A DNA stretch of 64,000 bases from Takakia lepidozioides. Taxonomy: Eukaryota > Streptophyta > Takakiopsida > Takakiales > Takakiaceae. The notes under the pieces were generated by a model. That model was not told the DNA's origin and did no database searches. It worked only from the letters and a program-made list of their open reading frames with translations. The stretch lies in assembly GCA_030704615.1 (NCBI GenBank), contig CM060732.1:57267053-57331052 (forward strand), given 5' to 3'. This document shows positions 40,491 to 53,730 of this stretch, piece by piece; within the stretch, counting starts at the first letter, position 1, and the number at the start of each line of letters is the position of its first letter. Made by a program: the position numbers and the translations under genes.

Positions 40491-43056
40491 GCCCGAGACC
40501 AAGCCCTACTTGGCCAAAAAATAAATCATACATTGCAGGTGCCTGGTCTGATGGCAAAATAAGGCAAATAATCTCTGGCAACGGTCCAGTAGAGCTTACC
40601 AACACTGTTTTCCAGGAGGCTTATGCCAGGTTTTGCAAATAAAACCTCACTATGCTCCATTCCACACCAAATACAGGCCTGAAAGAGGCATGTCATTGCC
40701 TTATCAGGCTGCCATCTTTAAAAACAGGGCCTGCTCTTCCTTAGAACCTAACAGCCATTGATGCCTTACCCATAAACCATAACTCATCTTTTAAGGCCAA
40801 AACAGTACCTAGCTTAAAATCCACAAGCAATGCTGTCAAAGATTCAAGACAAAGGTAAGGTCCAGATGCTGGGCTTCAAGAGACAAGTCTGCCAGGCCGA
40901 AGTGCTCCATCAAAGGCAGCAGAACATAAGTCAAAAGTAAGCATCAGCATGCCAAACCAAGAGCAAGCGGGCCGAAATCGGGGCTGCAGGCAACAACCAA
41001 GTCAAGACGCCATACACAATAGGTTCCATTTGCCCACATCCTTATCTGCCAGCTCAAGAGAATTCAAAGCAAGTAGGGATCTTCCCATCACAAGCCCCCA
41101 CAAAAACCAACAGGTTAGTGAGGATTGTGGAACCCCAGGTGAATCACAGACCCCTACACTTGTCATCGATGTCAACTAAGAACCTCAAAAGCAAGAGAGA
41201 AAGACATAAAGCAAAATGAACCCTAATCACCAAAAGCACCTTGAGCGATTAGGGAAACAACAGGTCTAGCGGATACAAAAAAGTCTGATGATTTTTTCCC
41301 TGATTTTGCTTACTTGATATTGAGTCTAGTGCACCAGCAAATCATAGTCAGAGAGAACTCCAACATGTACCAAAGAGGAGACCCAACACACAGATCACCC
41401 CCATGCCAAACACTCGATGAGATACTGCTAGGCACTGGTGGAGTATAATTACAACCATTGACACAAGCCAGCTACCACCGCATTGAAAGGAGAAACATGT
41501 AGCAACTTCCATGTCCTCTGATAGTTCCAGCATCACCTTTACACTCCTTTCAAACTCCCTACGGTGAACTTGGTATTCCAATACTTTAAAGACTATAGTC
41601 CAGGTAAGTGTCAATAAGGATGCACCAATTACCATAAGAATGCTAAAGGTCACCCTTCACTTTTCCCAAAAAAGAATGAGCAAGTTTCATGGTTCAAACT
41701 ACAGTCATTTCTTCCTACACACAATGGGAGACTCATTGAATGCCTGATTCCATTCCTCTAGCTTCATCTAAGATCAACATCACACAATTTCCTATTTTAC
41801 AAGCATTGCCACAGTCATTGTGACAACCAGCTAGACTACAATTGCCTTGATAACTTGAAAAACGAGGCACAAGACTGCAAAGGGCCTGTGTGAGTACCCC
41901 CAGTGAAGCTCAAAGATTCTATGCCATAATCAAGCCAGATAAACCCTAAACTCTAGAGAGGCCTGCTTCAACCAGACATCAAGGAAATATTGCTTGAGGA
42001 ATAAGAAATAGACAACATACCAGCACGGCCTAACACTATTAGCAGAGTGATAAAGTATCATCACCCCCTGCATGCTTCTATCTTTGTAGATCGTTTCAAA
42101 ATAATTTCACTAAGCATGTCGGATTGGTAGAATTGACTTATGTTTGGCCTTCAGCACTTCTCCACGTCACTTTGACGTGATGAACGACCAGCTCACTCTG
42201 TTCTGGGCACGAACTGAAGAACTCTAAACCTAGACAAGGTAAATGCTTGGCAACACTGTCAAGAATCTAATCCTATTAGAACAAGGGAATGGATCTTTGC
42301 CCATGATTTCAGACCTGCTATTGATGTGATGACTGCTTCTTCCACCCGATTCCCGGGTCTTGAGCATCTGGACTTCGGAGGGGGCCCGCTTTTGCCAACA
42401 ATCAGATATTTACACCGCTTCCTGATCCATTTTACACCGCTTCACAAAGATGGCACCGTAAAGATAATCTTCAAATTGCCCCACGATGTTGCCAAGAGAC
42501 TGCAGCAAGACGCAGACTTCACGTCTTGTGTATTGACTGTCACCACGTTACATTCACATAGTGCTACCACACTTCCATCTTTGACGATCACAGAAACAAA
42601 AGAGTTATCTAACATCGGCAGCTCTAAAGCCAGCACAGCGATCCCAGAACACAGAAAGCCAAGAGACAGGGGGTGAAGAAGAGGGAAGCCGTGAAGGAAG
42701 ATAAGGAACATAAGGAAGATAATGAGGGGAGAGAGAGCGCGGAAGGATCCTTTCAGCAGACCCGAGGAGCAGGGGTGTCGCTTGACAGCGCCGAAATGGG
42801 GAAGACAGAGAAGCACTTGCAGAAGTGCCGGGCACATGAGCCAAATTAGGCCCCAAAAGAGCCGCCCAGGTTGCGCGCGGCCGCCTAGGGGGCAGAAACA
42901 GGGGCAGCCAAGGACGTGGGGCCTCGTGGGGGCAGGCGAGCCGCTTGGGAAGGATGCGCCCCCACGGAAGCACCTGCGGTAACTAATAGCCCTGTTTTCA
43001 TCTAAAACCCTAGTAAAATAAATAATTATTACTGCGCCACCGACTTTTTACTGTGG
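40491..43056. other. Intergenic, no gene recognised
   Basis: The minus frame 41653-41348 is hydrophobic with two possible membrane segments, and the plus frame 42326-42676 has 116 codons. Neither resembles a known family or shows convincing splice sites, so neither is called. The part 42720-42970 is GC-rich relative to its surroundings. Confidence 0.4.
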
Positions 43057-43089
43057 TTGCAGTTTAGGGTCATATGGCTAGAAAGGGTT

Positions 43090-44000
43090 TTCACTATACT
43101 AAAAAAGAGGAGAAGCTTGGATCAATTTTTGGAGGTGCTTGTTACATACAAGTGTGAGGTTGCAATTAAGAGGAAGTGCTCAAGATGGGTGATGAGAGTT
43201 TGCCAAGCTCATTTTTGCAAATGCTCGATGAAGATTCTCATTCTCCCTATGCTCTTGTCATTGCTATTGCCATTTTTCCTCATGATGTCGGAATCCAATG
43301 AAACAAATTGATATGAGTAGGTAGCTTGATAATGAATACTCTCTGATTGAAAGAAGTACAAAAAAAATTTGTGTGCCAAAATGGGAGCATCTGGTATGGG
43401 GCTGTGCATTTTGTTAAAGCACTATGTTGGCCACTTCCATGTTCATTGCAAGGGTGACCGCCATTTTCCCTCAGGATGTCGGAATCCAATGAGACAAGTT
43501 GGTATGGGTAGCCACCTTGATAATGAACATTCTCTAATTGAAATAAGTAAAAAAAACATTTTGTGTGCTAAAATGGGAGCACCTGGTATGGGCCTATGTA
43601 TTTTGTTAAAGCACTATGTTGGCAACTTTCATGTTAATTGCAAGGGTGGGCGCAATTTCCGCTCACGATGTCGGAATTGAATGAGGGTAGTTGGTATGGG
43701 TAGCTAGCTAGATAATAAACACTTTCTGCTTGAAAGAATTGAAAAATAATGTTTTGTGGTGAAATGGGGCACCTGGTATAGGGCTGGCCTTAACAACCTC
43801 TATGCTAACCACTTGTGTGCTCATTGGAAAATATGTGCCAATCTTTGTCACAAAGTCGGAATTGAATGAGGGAAGTTGGTATGGGTAGCTAGCTTGATCA
43901 TAAACACTCTCTACTTAAAAGAATTATAAAATATTTATGTGGTGAAATGGGAGCACCTGGTATGGAGTTGGCCATTTTGACCAACCTCGGAAGTATAAGA
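43090..44000. repeat. Second tandem array, unit about 191 bp, unrelated sequence
   Basis: GATGTCGGAAT starts at 43284, 43475 and 43667, and a diverged AAAGTCGGAAT at about 43852. In-register landmarks are GGTATGGGTAGC, CTTGATAATGAA, AAATGGGAGCA(C/T)CTGGTATG and TTTTGTTAAAGCACTATGTT. The spacing is 191-192 bp for the first three units and about 185 for the last. Confidence 0.92.
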
Positions 44001-44403
44001 GTTGTTTTCCTTTTTTTGGAATGATGGAAACGATGTGGGAGACCCTCGTGGAACAAAAAGAGAACACAAAGTACAACAACAAGTTCAACATCCTCCATGT
44101 TCACCTATAAATCTTTCTCAAATTAACTTAGCCTCCAATGTAAACCACCATCCAACCAAAACCCCATACCCTAATCCTCAAACCCTAGCTTGAGGTAATT
44201 CTCAAGCTCTCAATCTTTGGTTGGCTAGTGAAAATAATTGGGCCTTTATTTCTTAGAGGCACTATGGTGGCCACTTCTTAAGCCCAGGCTAGCTTGCTTG
44301 GAGTAATTCTCAAGCTCACCATATTTTATTGACTAAATGGGCCTTTATTCATTAGTAACTCTTATCCCTCCACAACTGCCCCGGGGTAGAATTCCGTGCA
44401 CAT

Positions 44404-44610
44404 GTGTCCACCCGCGGGGGCTGCCCCTTGGAAGCAGGGACCGCCCAGGCTGCAGCCGCTGGCGGGGCCCACCACATCCAGCCGCCGCTTAGGATGCCCG
44501 CTCTGTATCATACGGATTCAAGCATTGACAGGGCCGTTATGGAAGTGCTGCCCTTGTTCACATATGAATCATTGCAGGGTATGAAGGTACGTTTTCTTGC
44601 CAAATTTTGA
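44404..44610 (+). pseudogene. Possible ATL-type RING ligase fragment
   Basis: The frame contains DSSIDRAVMEVLPLFTYESL then QGMK, the layout of the conserved GLD segment that precedes the RING finger in plant ATL ubiquitin ligases (G-L-D-x-x-V-I-x-x-L-P-x-F-x-Y). The RING itself is absent: the sequence after GMK runs into GTACG, which could be a splice donor, and then a stop. Upstream is a Gly/Ala/Pro-rich stretch without an obvious membrane segment. Treat it as a remnant or one exon of an unresolved gene. Confidence 0.35.
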
Positions 44611-45675
44611 TGTAGCATGTGTAATTGATGGGGTGCAAGGTCCCGTTGGTTAGGTGATGGAAATAAACTTCTCACTTCTTTCACTGTCCTTTCTACTGAG
44701 ATCCGTGGGAGATAATATTGTCTATACTGAAATAGCCAATCATGCGCTTCAAGGATGCCGGGACATCATCCCTTCTCTGCGCTGCAAGACACCTTTCACG
44801 GTTGTCTTGGGGGCATTTCGGGCATTATCCAAAGAATTTGACGACGATGACGTGGTTACGAAACGTGGCAACGATGACGTGGCACTATGGCACCCTATAC
44901 CTGCTCTACGCTAAACTAACTTCGACCTTCGGTCATCGCTAGAATTATTATTTAAGCCAAATGAACCCTCTAATTACACTACAAGAGACCTCCTGTCATT
45001 AATGTGATTCTCCTTTTACCCAAATACACTACGAAGGCCGTGCATATTAGAGGAAAGTAGGGGAGATCTACCGTCGTCACATATAGTCCCAGATAAATGT
45101 CAATAGGGAATGCATCTCCATGTACATAGAAAACTGAAACCCTAAAACTTGCATATACATAAAAGGCGGACAGCCTTCTGCCTGGGGGTCTAAAAAACAA
45201 ATACTATTTTCAAATAAAATCCACACACAAACAAACGTTTGCATTATATTGAGGCACGGGGGACCTCCCATCCTCAAGAGTGGCAATATATGAGAAAGAT
45301 TGCATTGTAAAACTAATAAAATGACACACATGCACATGGCTGAAAGATCGATCAAACGTTCCATTGAATAAGTCAACAAACCATTACACAAGTGAACGGT
45401 GTTCATTGTGGAAGTAAGAGAAAAGTGAAAGTGCTGAGAAGATCATTAAAAATGTCACTGCAGATATCAGGTCAAAGCGTTTCGTAAAATTCTATGCGCG
45501 TGGTAACCTAGGATAATTTCGAACAGACTGAGGAGTATTATCCGATCAGTAAGACACACTCGGCCCTAAGGGAATCTATGGCATTTCTGGCATCCATGGC
45601 ATTTCTGCGGGGTACATCATAACCTTTTTTTTCTGCATCCACCGTCATCCGCACGAAAGGCTCTCGTACCTCCAC
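44611..45675. other. Intergenic, no gene recognised
   Basis: Open frames at 44654-44914 (plus) and 45406-45077 (minus) have no recognisable family. The stretch GACGACGATGACGTGG recurs in similar form 30 bases later, near 44870. Confidence 0.4.
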
Positions 45676-46557
45676 TTAAGCTCCAGTGCCTTTCCGGACT
45701 GACTTGCACCCTTGTTCCTCCTTGATTTCCGTTTCCGAGACTATGGCTTCACTGCAGGAAACAAAAACTAAATTCAGAAAATATCATCAAACATGAGGAC
45801 CTCCCTTCGTGTCCTTAATATGTTAAACAAAAACAAAAGTCAAATACTTTCATTAACATGAGGAAGCCAGACTGTTCACAAAATATCGACGGAGTCAGAA
45901 AATGGAAATTAGAAAGATAGAGAATATACAAATAGAGAGTATCGGGAGATTAGACGAGGGGAAACATACCCAAGTAAATCATCGGGTCAGTTATCCCTAG
46001 AGGATTTGCATATTTCCCTAGCCAATTCCAATCACAGTAAATACTATCAATAGGTTTCTGGACATTAGGACACTTGGAATAGTTCTCCTCCATGTACTCT
46101 TCCACAATCGGCGAGGAAAACATGCCAGAGCGGAATGGCCACATGGCATCAACAAGATCCTCGGCAAAGGTGCTTTGACCATTCATGATAGGCATGAGGG
46201 TGCCATCAAAAGACTTTGGGAAAAAATCAGTGTTCACTGGGTTCCTTAGAGCCTTTGAAGCCCCATAGTCAATCAGGAGGGTCTCGCCTTTCTTACCATA
46301 GTGCTCAGAGGTCTTTCCACAATACTTCGAGAGAGCAACGATGTCTTTAAGCACGAAAGGCATTAGAGGAGAGATGTAGCCTGGTGTTTGAGTGCAAGTA
46401 TCTCCACACCAGATAAACGCCAATCTCTTGACAATCTCCTTGAGTCCCTCCCCTTGAACGCCACAACTGCCCAACTTTAGTATTGACGCGCTCGATCCTT
46501 CAAAGCTCTTCCACCATGACCCATGTCGTTTGCAGGATATGATTTGTGGTGCCACAC
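45676..46557 (-). CDS. Unidentified two-exon gene, 5' end unresolved
   Basis: Exon 46557-45970 is open for 195 codons (LKEIVKRLAFIWCGDTCTQT, PFVLKDIVALSKYCGK, TLLIDYGASKALRNP, STFAEDLVDAMWPF, DSIYCDWNWLGKYA). It follows an acceptor-like TTTTGTAG and ends at a donor TTGG/GTATGT. Joining to 45746-45676 keeps the frame and gives a charged tail, SETEIKEEQGCKSVRKG, then a stop. The first exon begins without an ATG, so at least one upstream exon is missing from this model. I do not recognise the family. No signal peptide or membrane segment is evident in the visible part. The lack of internal stops over 195 codons argues for a real gene. Confidence 0.45.
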
Positions 46558-47446
46558 TACAAAACCTATTTACCTTAGATGTGCCACTTCAACTAATTTA
46601 TGTTACTCTAATGAAAACCTTAAAACCTTATCTAGCCTATCAACGTCTATACCATAAGAGAAGGTTGGCTGGGATGTTCTTCCTCCTTGTGTACAACGGG
46701 TTTGGGCATGTTGCAATGCTTGAAATCTGACTTCCTAGAAAGGACTAGGTCCGGAGGAACTCTCAAATCCTCACTTTCGTTTGCATGAAATACCACCAAA
46801 GATACACAGAAGAACACAAAGAACACTAACCCTTACCACTATACGGTGACAGACTTCACACAAAAATGCATTAGCGGTTGGCCTTGCAGAGCCCCCGAGC
46901 ACTGATCAAAGCAGTAGATAGAACCATAGGTCAGGGTCAGGCACGGAAAATGTAGCAGCCAGTTGGTAGAGACATATAAGAACTGTTGGGCAATGGTAGG
47001 CCAGCAAAATCCTTAATGAATAAGGCACAAGTGGCCAAAGGTGAATCTCATGCACTACATCTTGTTACTCATGGTGTTGCTGGAATTCCTTATTTTGAAG
47101 ACCCTCTGTCCCTTTTCATCTACTGTATACTAGAGTAAAGAATAGTAACTCTGTGAGCTGCTGGGGTCTGAAGCCCAAACCCATAGGTATGGGCGCCACA
47201 CGGCGTTACGGTACTGTGCCAAAGTTTGTGGACATTATGTCTCCTTGCTTCCCAAGTATTTGCTATCACCTTTGCAGGTTGGAGGTTTTCAAAACTGAGA
47301 AACCTGGGTTCCTATGGCACAATCAATTGAACACGTTTGCTGGAAATGGGGAGCGGGGTGGAGGTGACACCTCTGTCCTTGGTATGGTTTGCAAGTTCAA
47401 ACATCTTTGGGAAAAGTTACAAGTATACATCCCACTTGCAAATCCT
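46558..47446. other. Intergenic, no gene recognised
   Basis: Nothing is supported. The plus frames 47153-47572 and 47337-47741 overlap the last exon of the next gene in antisense and look like shadows. Confidence 0.5.
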
Positions 47447-50400
47447 TCACTTTCTCGGTGCTGTGGGGCTTTCTATGGTCTGCTTGTTCCCTCTATCTAC
47501 AGGGCCATCTGGCAGACTTTCAATCGCCGCAGAATGGGGTGGCTCCCAGGAAGATGGGTTGACTTCAATTGAGTCCTTTCCTAAGTCAGATTCCTGCTCC
47601 TGGACGTGGGGGAATGGTGTGGGCAGGGGAAGCAACTCAGCCTTGTGCGCCTGCAGACCTGTCAGTCTAGCTAGATCCACCCATTGCTGCATTCATCCAA
47701 GCTCCATCAGGTTTTTCTTGAAAACTGTCTTAAACTTCTGACTGAGAGATGTCTGGTTTAGCAAAACAACCTTTCAATGGAACCTGTGTGTCTTGTCACA
47801 CACCGAGGAAAGAAAACTCAGATAAGAGTTGCAAGGGACAAAAGGTGTCATGGAAAGTGAATCAGCAAATGCAAGATAAAGATTGCAAAGCTGCATACCT
47901 GAGTGCCCCAATAAGAGTTAGCAATACGGGTGGTGAAAGAGAGCACATTGCCCGCTAAAGGTTGTGAAGCCAGGAAATAGTCTGCTACCCAATGCTCCAC
48001 TATTCCGGCTATTACCTGCATTCATCCATGCACTTTAATCAGCATAGAGCCATGCACTTAAAGAGACATTTTTTGTAGATTTCTCGTCAAGTCGTCCTTC
48101 AATGAGTACAATTAGGTGCATACTGACTACCATTCCCAAAGGTCTAAAACTAGTTCTAAGACTTTAGAGACAAGCTTCTGGAGTTGAATAGAGACAAAAT
48201 CCTTCTGTGGTCTCACCTGATAACGCAAATTGGCAGACGTTCCTAGAAAGGACCCATAAATGAAAGCACTCTTCATAATTGGGGACCGTTTGTTGCTGGA
48301 CTTTTGAGCCACCTCAGGGTTGAGTTGTTGCTTCAATGCCAGAACGAAGTTGGACACAGTGAGAGTGCCAATGCTCGAGATAAAACCTACACCAAAAAGC
48401 TTCATACCTCCCGCAACTATGGCTGCCCCTCTGGCAGTCAAGTCCCAGTTCTCTCCCACCCGTGCCCTTTGAAAGGCGTTGTCCGGCAGAGATCCCAGGA
48501 ATCCTGTCAAGCCTTCGAAGCCACCTGGTCCACCAACCTGACAAGATAATAGTATCAACGGTAAGTTAGCTGCTGTGTTTGATATCAAGCAAATTTACAT
48601 AGAGCACTTGTAAAAAATGGAGTACTCTAAAGCAGCAAATTTTTAACACATACGAAATCAAATGGGCTTTTCTTCAAGAAACTGCACATAATAGGTACGG
48701 TCAACCATTCTTCAGGAGATAAGATCTAGGCCTTGATTAATAATAAGGACATGTTGATACCTGCGAGTCGGAGCGGAAGGACAGTGTGGGTGCTGGTAGC
48801 CAGACTGTGAAAAAGTCTACGACGGCCCCCCGCACTGAATCTGTTATCACATAGTCGAGCTCTGACCAGAAGCGCTCCTTACGTCGCTCATACTGGGCCA
48901 TTAGAGTCGTAGTTATGGAAATGCTTTCCTCAATAGCTAGTCGTTGTAGGAATCGGGGATCCGCAAGCCATCTCTCCCGCAACCCCTGTGAGGGAGGTTC
49001 AAAGTTGTGACAATTTGGGAAGATGCAAAAGCAAAGGGAAAGGTCAACATCACTACAGAGAAGAGCGAGGTTTAGTCAGGAAATAGAGGGTGAAGTGTGG
49101 ACAGAGGCGAGCAGAGGCAGCCAATAAATGTAAGGAAGGCTGCCCCAGTAACGGAACTTGCCCACTAAAAGGAAGCTGACTTTGGTCTTCCAGATTCTGT
49201 CAAAAGTACTTCGCCAAGTTTGATATGCATACTCACCAGACCCAAGGATGGAGAGATACATCTTGCACTCAAAATACTTTCTAGCCTTTTTGGCCCTGGA
49301 ACCCACCTGAATTGGATGGAGTAGGAAACTAAAAGCAACTTGCTCCGTCACACCACCTATATCTAACTTGAAAAACTGACAACTGGAAGAATGATGGCAT
49401 GAGGATGTAGTACCTGAAAGCGCCGGGTCAACTCTGCAATAAAAGGTTGCTTGTCGAGCTCAAAAAAGCTCTGCAGTACCTCTGGATCCACTAGACCTCT
49501 CTCAAGGCCTACCTGCATGTCCTGCTCTCCGACCACAAAATGCACTGCATTTCTCTTCAGAGCCAGGAAGCTAGTTCACATGGTTACAAATTTGAGCAGG
49601 CCGCCAGAGAAAAAGAAGACGAAGAAGAAGAAGAGACTTGTTTAAACTTTACATTGCATTAGCATGTCCAGTACTAAAGCCTGAAAGAATTAAGCCAGAG
49701 GAGGTAGGGTGGGTAGATTGCCTCGGAAATAAAGAGCTAAACTAGTTTTCAAAGGAAATTACATCTATGGATATCTCTCGCAAACCCAATTGTGGTAGCA
49801 AGAATGATGGATTGTCTTAGAAACATTTAAAGAACTGGGAAGATGGGGAGATTTATTGCATCAGGGGAAAGGGGTGGGGGGGATTTTGCAGAGGACCACG
49901 GGGAGAAAGATAGCTGGGAACTTATATGGGTTTGCTCAAGTTCACTCATTAGCAGGGGCAAAGACAGTCCTGATCTACCAACCTGAGGCAGACCATCACG
50001 CCGTCTCCCCGCAGCACCCATGACTCGGGCAACCTCTGCACGATCAAAGCAATTTCGAACACATGCCTTGGCTGCTGAATACCACATGAAGTCTGCCTGC
50101 ACGGCCAAGTCATGGGATTGAACTCTCTTACTATGTAGGGAGAGCAGTCCAGATTATGATGCGTGTAGCTTATGTTTAAGAGTGTCCAACACGAGCTTCA
50201 CATAATGTAGATTGGCAGACTATGCAGAATATTTGTTATTATGCTTGGTCACAGTTGCAACACAAGATCAAATTAGAGATTCCTGATACCATAAGGAGGA
50301 GAAGGATGAGTGAGGCTTAAAAGACTAACCATATTACCTCTGGCACATCACCCTCTTTCCTCATATGCTGCCGCTCTGGGTTAAGCAAAACCACAGCCTG

Positions 50401-53300
50401 GGTTTTCTTTTGCAACTTCTTCGCAATCCTGGCAGGCAGTCCTGTGCCTCGTGACCCAAATCGCACATGAGAAGCCCCTGTGATCACAACCAGCAACCCA
50501 ACTGACCCTCCGTCTGCCATACCTTGAGTGACTACCTGAGCAGAAGACCGGGCAACACGTTGAGCCATTTGCCCCATCCAGTATGCTACAATTTAAGTTC
50601 ACACTTTTCCCACAGCCAGGTTTAGGCAGGGAGTTTCAACCTTCCCTCACTAAGGGACTGCATTTGAAACCGGGAGAAGATAAAAATATGCACAAATCTG
50701 AGACTCTAAACGAGTCTAAGTACTTCATCTCTCTACTCTAAAGGCTACGGCAAACATCTCATTAGTACAATCTCTACACTCAAAAGATTCTCTTCCTAAT
50801 ACTGAACACTTCAGCCATAAAGTGAATTATCTAAGATGCCCAAATTCTATGCCATAGAATTTGAGGTCGATAATGCTGACAAAGAGGAGATGTTGGGATT
50901 TGGGTGAAACCTGTGCCATGGTATGATCTGCCACAATGCGTGCCTGGGCAAACTGATAGGGCCCAGGTCCATAGGGAGCTGATGCGTTAGGCAGAAGCTC
51001 AGCCAGTGCTACTTGCTCCGTGAGTGGGATGGAAGTGGCCCCATAGCCTCCACCAATTGGTGGGACGTACTTCTGCTTCTCAACATTCGTCAAACCTTGC
51101 ACTCCTTTGGCTTGAACTTTGCGCAGCACCTGCACTTAGTACAACTGTAAAAAGAAAGGCTAACAAATAGTTTTTGGCAATTACTGGGATTTGACTGGAA
51201 CACTATTACATGAATTTGAACACTGAAACACCTAATCAGAGTAGCCAAGCAAAATGCTCGAGTCGTCTCATCCTTCTGTTGGACAAGACCATCGGTACTG
51301 GAGGAAATAAGGGAGAGATACACAAACACACCTCGAGAGGAGTGCCACAGGCCATGAGCCGAACCCCACCTGTACAGCAATAACGCAAGAGAGGCAAGTA
51401 TTCTTGCCAGCGCCCTTCCGGCCAAAATGTCACAAAATCTTTCAGTTCATCTTCACTCAACCTGCCACTCAGAAAGCAGCAAAAGGGAATCTTCAGTAGG
51501 TATCTCCACATTCTTTGCAAGGGCTGAGCATTTCACTTTGGTCCTCCCCAGCCTAGACCGATGTTTAAAAGTGAGATCTTGAGCCCAAACTGAAACAGAC
51601 GGATTCTAGTTCACTAGACTCTGCCAAAGATCCAGACCACATGTTAAATTTGATATTCAGTAGCTGAAGCTTTTGTAGATGTGCAGCTATATGTAAGCTT
51701 CTGCTCATTGTATGGTTCTCACATGCACTTCAAAAGCTTTGTTGAACTGAAGAGAAAAGGCAATGTTTTGAGGAGGCCACTGAAGTCATGTGGCTATACC
51801 TCTTACTCATGAACTTATCCAACTGTGGTTGGAGAGGGACTGGAAATGCATCCAAGGCTAGCGATACCGGCCGTTTCTGCTCAAAGCATTTGTCCCGTAG
51901 CGTGCGCAGGACCTCCAACTCTAGCAACTGCCATTCCCTTCCCATATCCAGGCCCTGTTTTAGCAAGCAAGTCGATCTACTGCTAGTGACACCTCTACCA
52001 GGGATTTGAACAGCTACATACACATCAACCTTTCACCCCCTTGCAATCCTTCCCCACCTCTCACAGATATAGGGAGCTAAAACCCCAACCAGTTCCTACC
52101 ACAATTTTTATCCTTGAGAAGCCCAGCTAACTTGGAACCATTTCCAAGTGTTGAATTGGAGACCCAGCACACATTATTGAGAATAGATACCTTATCATCA
52201 GGGTCTGGAACCCGCTCCGCTTCCCCAAGATAAACAACCCGAGCAGCAAGCAACTTCTGCCACACACGCCCCTTTTCCCTTCCCACAGCAGCTGGCTCCC
52301 CCAGCACCGACGCATCATAAATCCTCGATCCCTTCCCCTGCTCCTCACTTGCAGATGAGGCATTCGATCCCATCTCTCCCAAAAACCACCGCGGTTCTGT
52401 ACCTACTTTCACTTCAGCCTGGGCCATGTCTGACGTACCCCAAGAGGACAGAGCAATGGAGGAAAAAGTTGCTCCCAACAGCATTCTCCTTCCTAGCTGA
52501 AAACTGACTTGTTTTGATTGTTCTCTGCCTGATAAATTCTCTACCCCTGTATCCTGTCGACTCGGTACATCTCCTCTGAAACACTTGAAATCGAATTTTG
52601 AGGCACCTAATTGAGAACATTGACCCACCTTCCCATTTGAATTTGATTCCCCTTGCATCCCTTGGTCATCAATTCTCCCTGTAATTTCATCTAGTCTCGC
52701 TCCCCTGTCATCTGCTGATGCTATTACCCCTGAGGCAATAAATAAACCCGGAGGGTCAACACCACCACAGTGTTGTTGTTTTCGCTCCAAATGCTCTCCT
52801 CTGGCCTCTATAATATGGCTAGCATCCTCTACACCTTCCTCATCATTACCGCCGGAGATTCTTACAAAAAAAATTAATTTAGACGTCGACGAAATTATTA
52901 AGCTCCTTCCAGCCAACAGTGTCCTCTGTGTCCGTCGCCTAATCATCTGACGCGAAAGGGGAATTCCCCTAACATCCCTCCGCTTTCCAAAACACGACTT
53001 CACCATACCTTCAAGCACTTGCTTATCCCCCACCACATAGTTTTTCACCCTTCTTAATCTCAAATTTTGGAGATTACGTCGTCTTAAAATGAGTCTTCTA
53101 GTCACAATCCTCGGAACAGAAGGAACCTCAAGGCATAATCGAGCACGGAGAGAAACGGATAGCGACTGTTGTTGCTGGCGCCATCGATTCGGCCTGTGTG
53201 CCAAACTGGCACATAGATTCATTTGCAAGGGCCACGACATCGCAGCATGTGATTGTACCATCGTTTCCAGCATTTCGGCCTCAAAACGCAAAGCTCGCAT
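47447..53300 (-). CDS. RETICULATA-RELATED 5/6-like plastid membrane protein (ChaN/DUF399 plus DUF3411)
   Basis: Eleven exons on the minus strand join in frame with GT/AG sites: 53300-52191, 51927-51800, 51461-51332, 51129-50911, 50535-50338, 50096-49983, 49521-49414, 48985-48761, 48537-48217, 48015-47899 and 47686-47447, giving 969 residues. The basic, Ser/Arg-rich N-terminus looks like a plastid transit peptide; ATGs at codons 10, 14, 21 and 27 are alternative starts. Residues about 350-670 form a ChaN/DUF399-type domain ([47 protein letters not shown]). Residues about 745-905 form DUF3411 ([50 protein letters not shown]), with [12 protein letters not shown] near the end. Arabidopsis relatives act in chloroplast envelope and leaf development; the biochemical role is unknown. 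The roughly 250-residue stretch between transit peptide and ChaN is poorly conserved. Confidence 0.93.
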
Positions 53301-53730
53301 CTACCTCAACACCCGCATCTGCAAATCATTCCTTCGCCCTAAGTTCCTCCAATCTACCTCTCCCACCGATCCCTCCTCCACCACCTCCTTACCCCTCTCT
53401 CTCTCTGAATTTACAGAGCAGTAGGCTCTGTAAATTCACTGGACGTTAAAGAAACTTTATCTTTATCTTTATCTCTACATGCCGAGGGTAAAATTGGTCG
53501 GAAGTCAAATATGCGTTTTGATGGTCTGATTTAGACTACACAATTAATTGCAGAGATAGAGCGTAAGTGGACGAACGGAGGACAGGTTGTTATATAGCGG
53601 CGCGTGGCAGAAAGCTGGGCAAACATTATGGGATAATTAATGCGATCGAGACAGAGGGCGAAATAACGGCCACAACCTTGCTCTCGGCCCCATCCTTATC
53701 GCACTATCCATTTTGTCAGAAGGTTTCATC

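Noticed and set aside
41348-41653. Hydrophobic minus ORF resembling a membrane protein
   Set aside because: No homologue recognised, no splice context, and the surroundings are repetitive; hydrophobic chance frames are common.
39790-44000. CRISPR-like arrays
   Set aside because: Whole units of about 191 bp repeat with no short constant repeat and variable spacer pattern; this is plant nuclear tandem repeat.
47153-47741. Two plus-strand ORFs
   Set aside because: Antisense to the last exon of the RETICULATA-RELATED gene, with no family resemblance.
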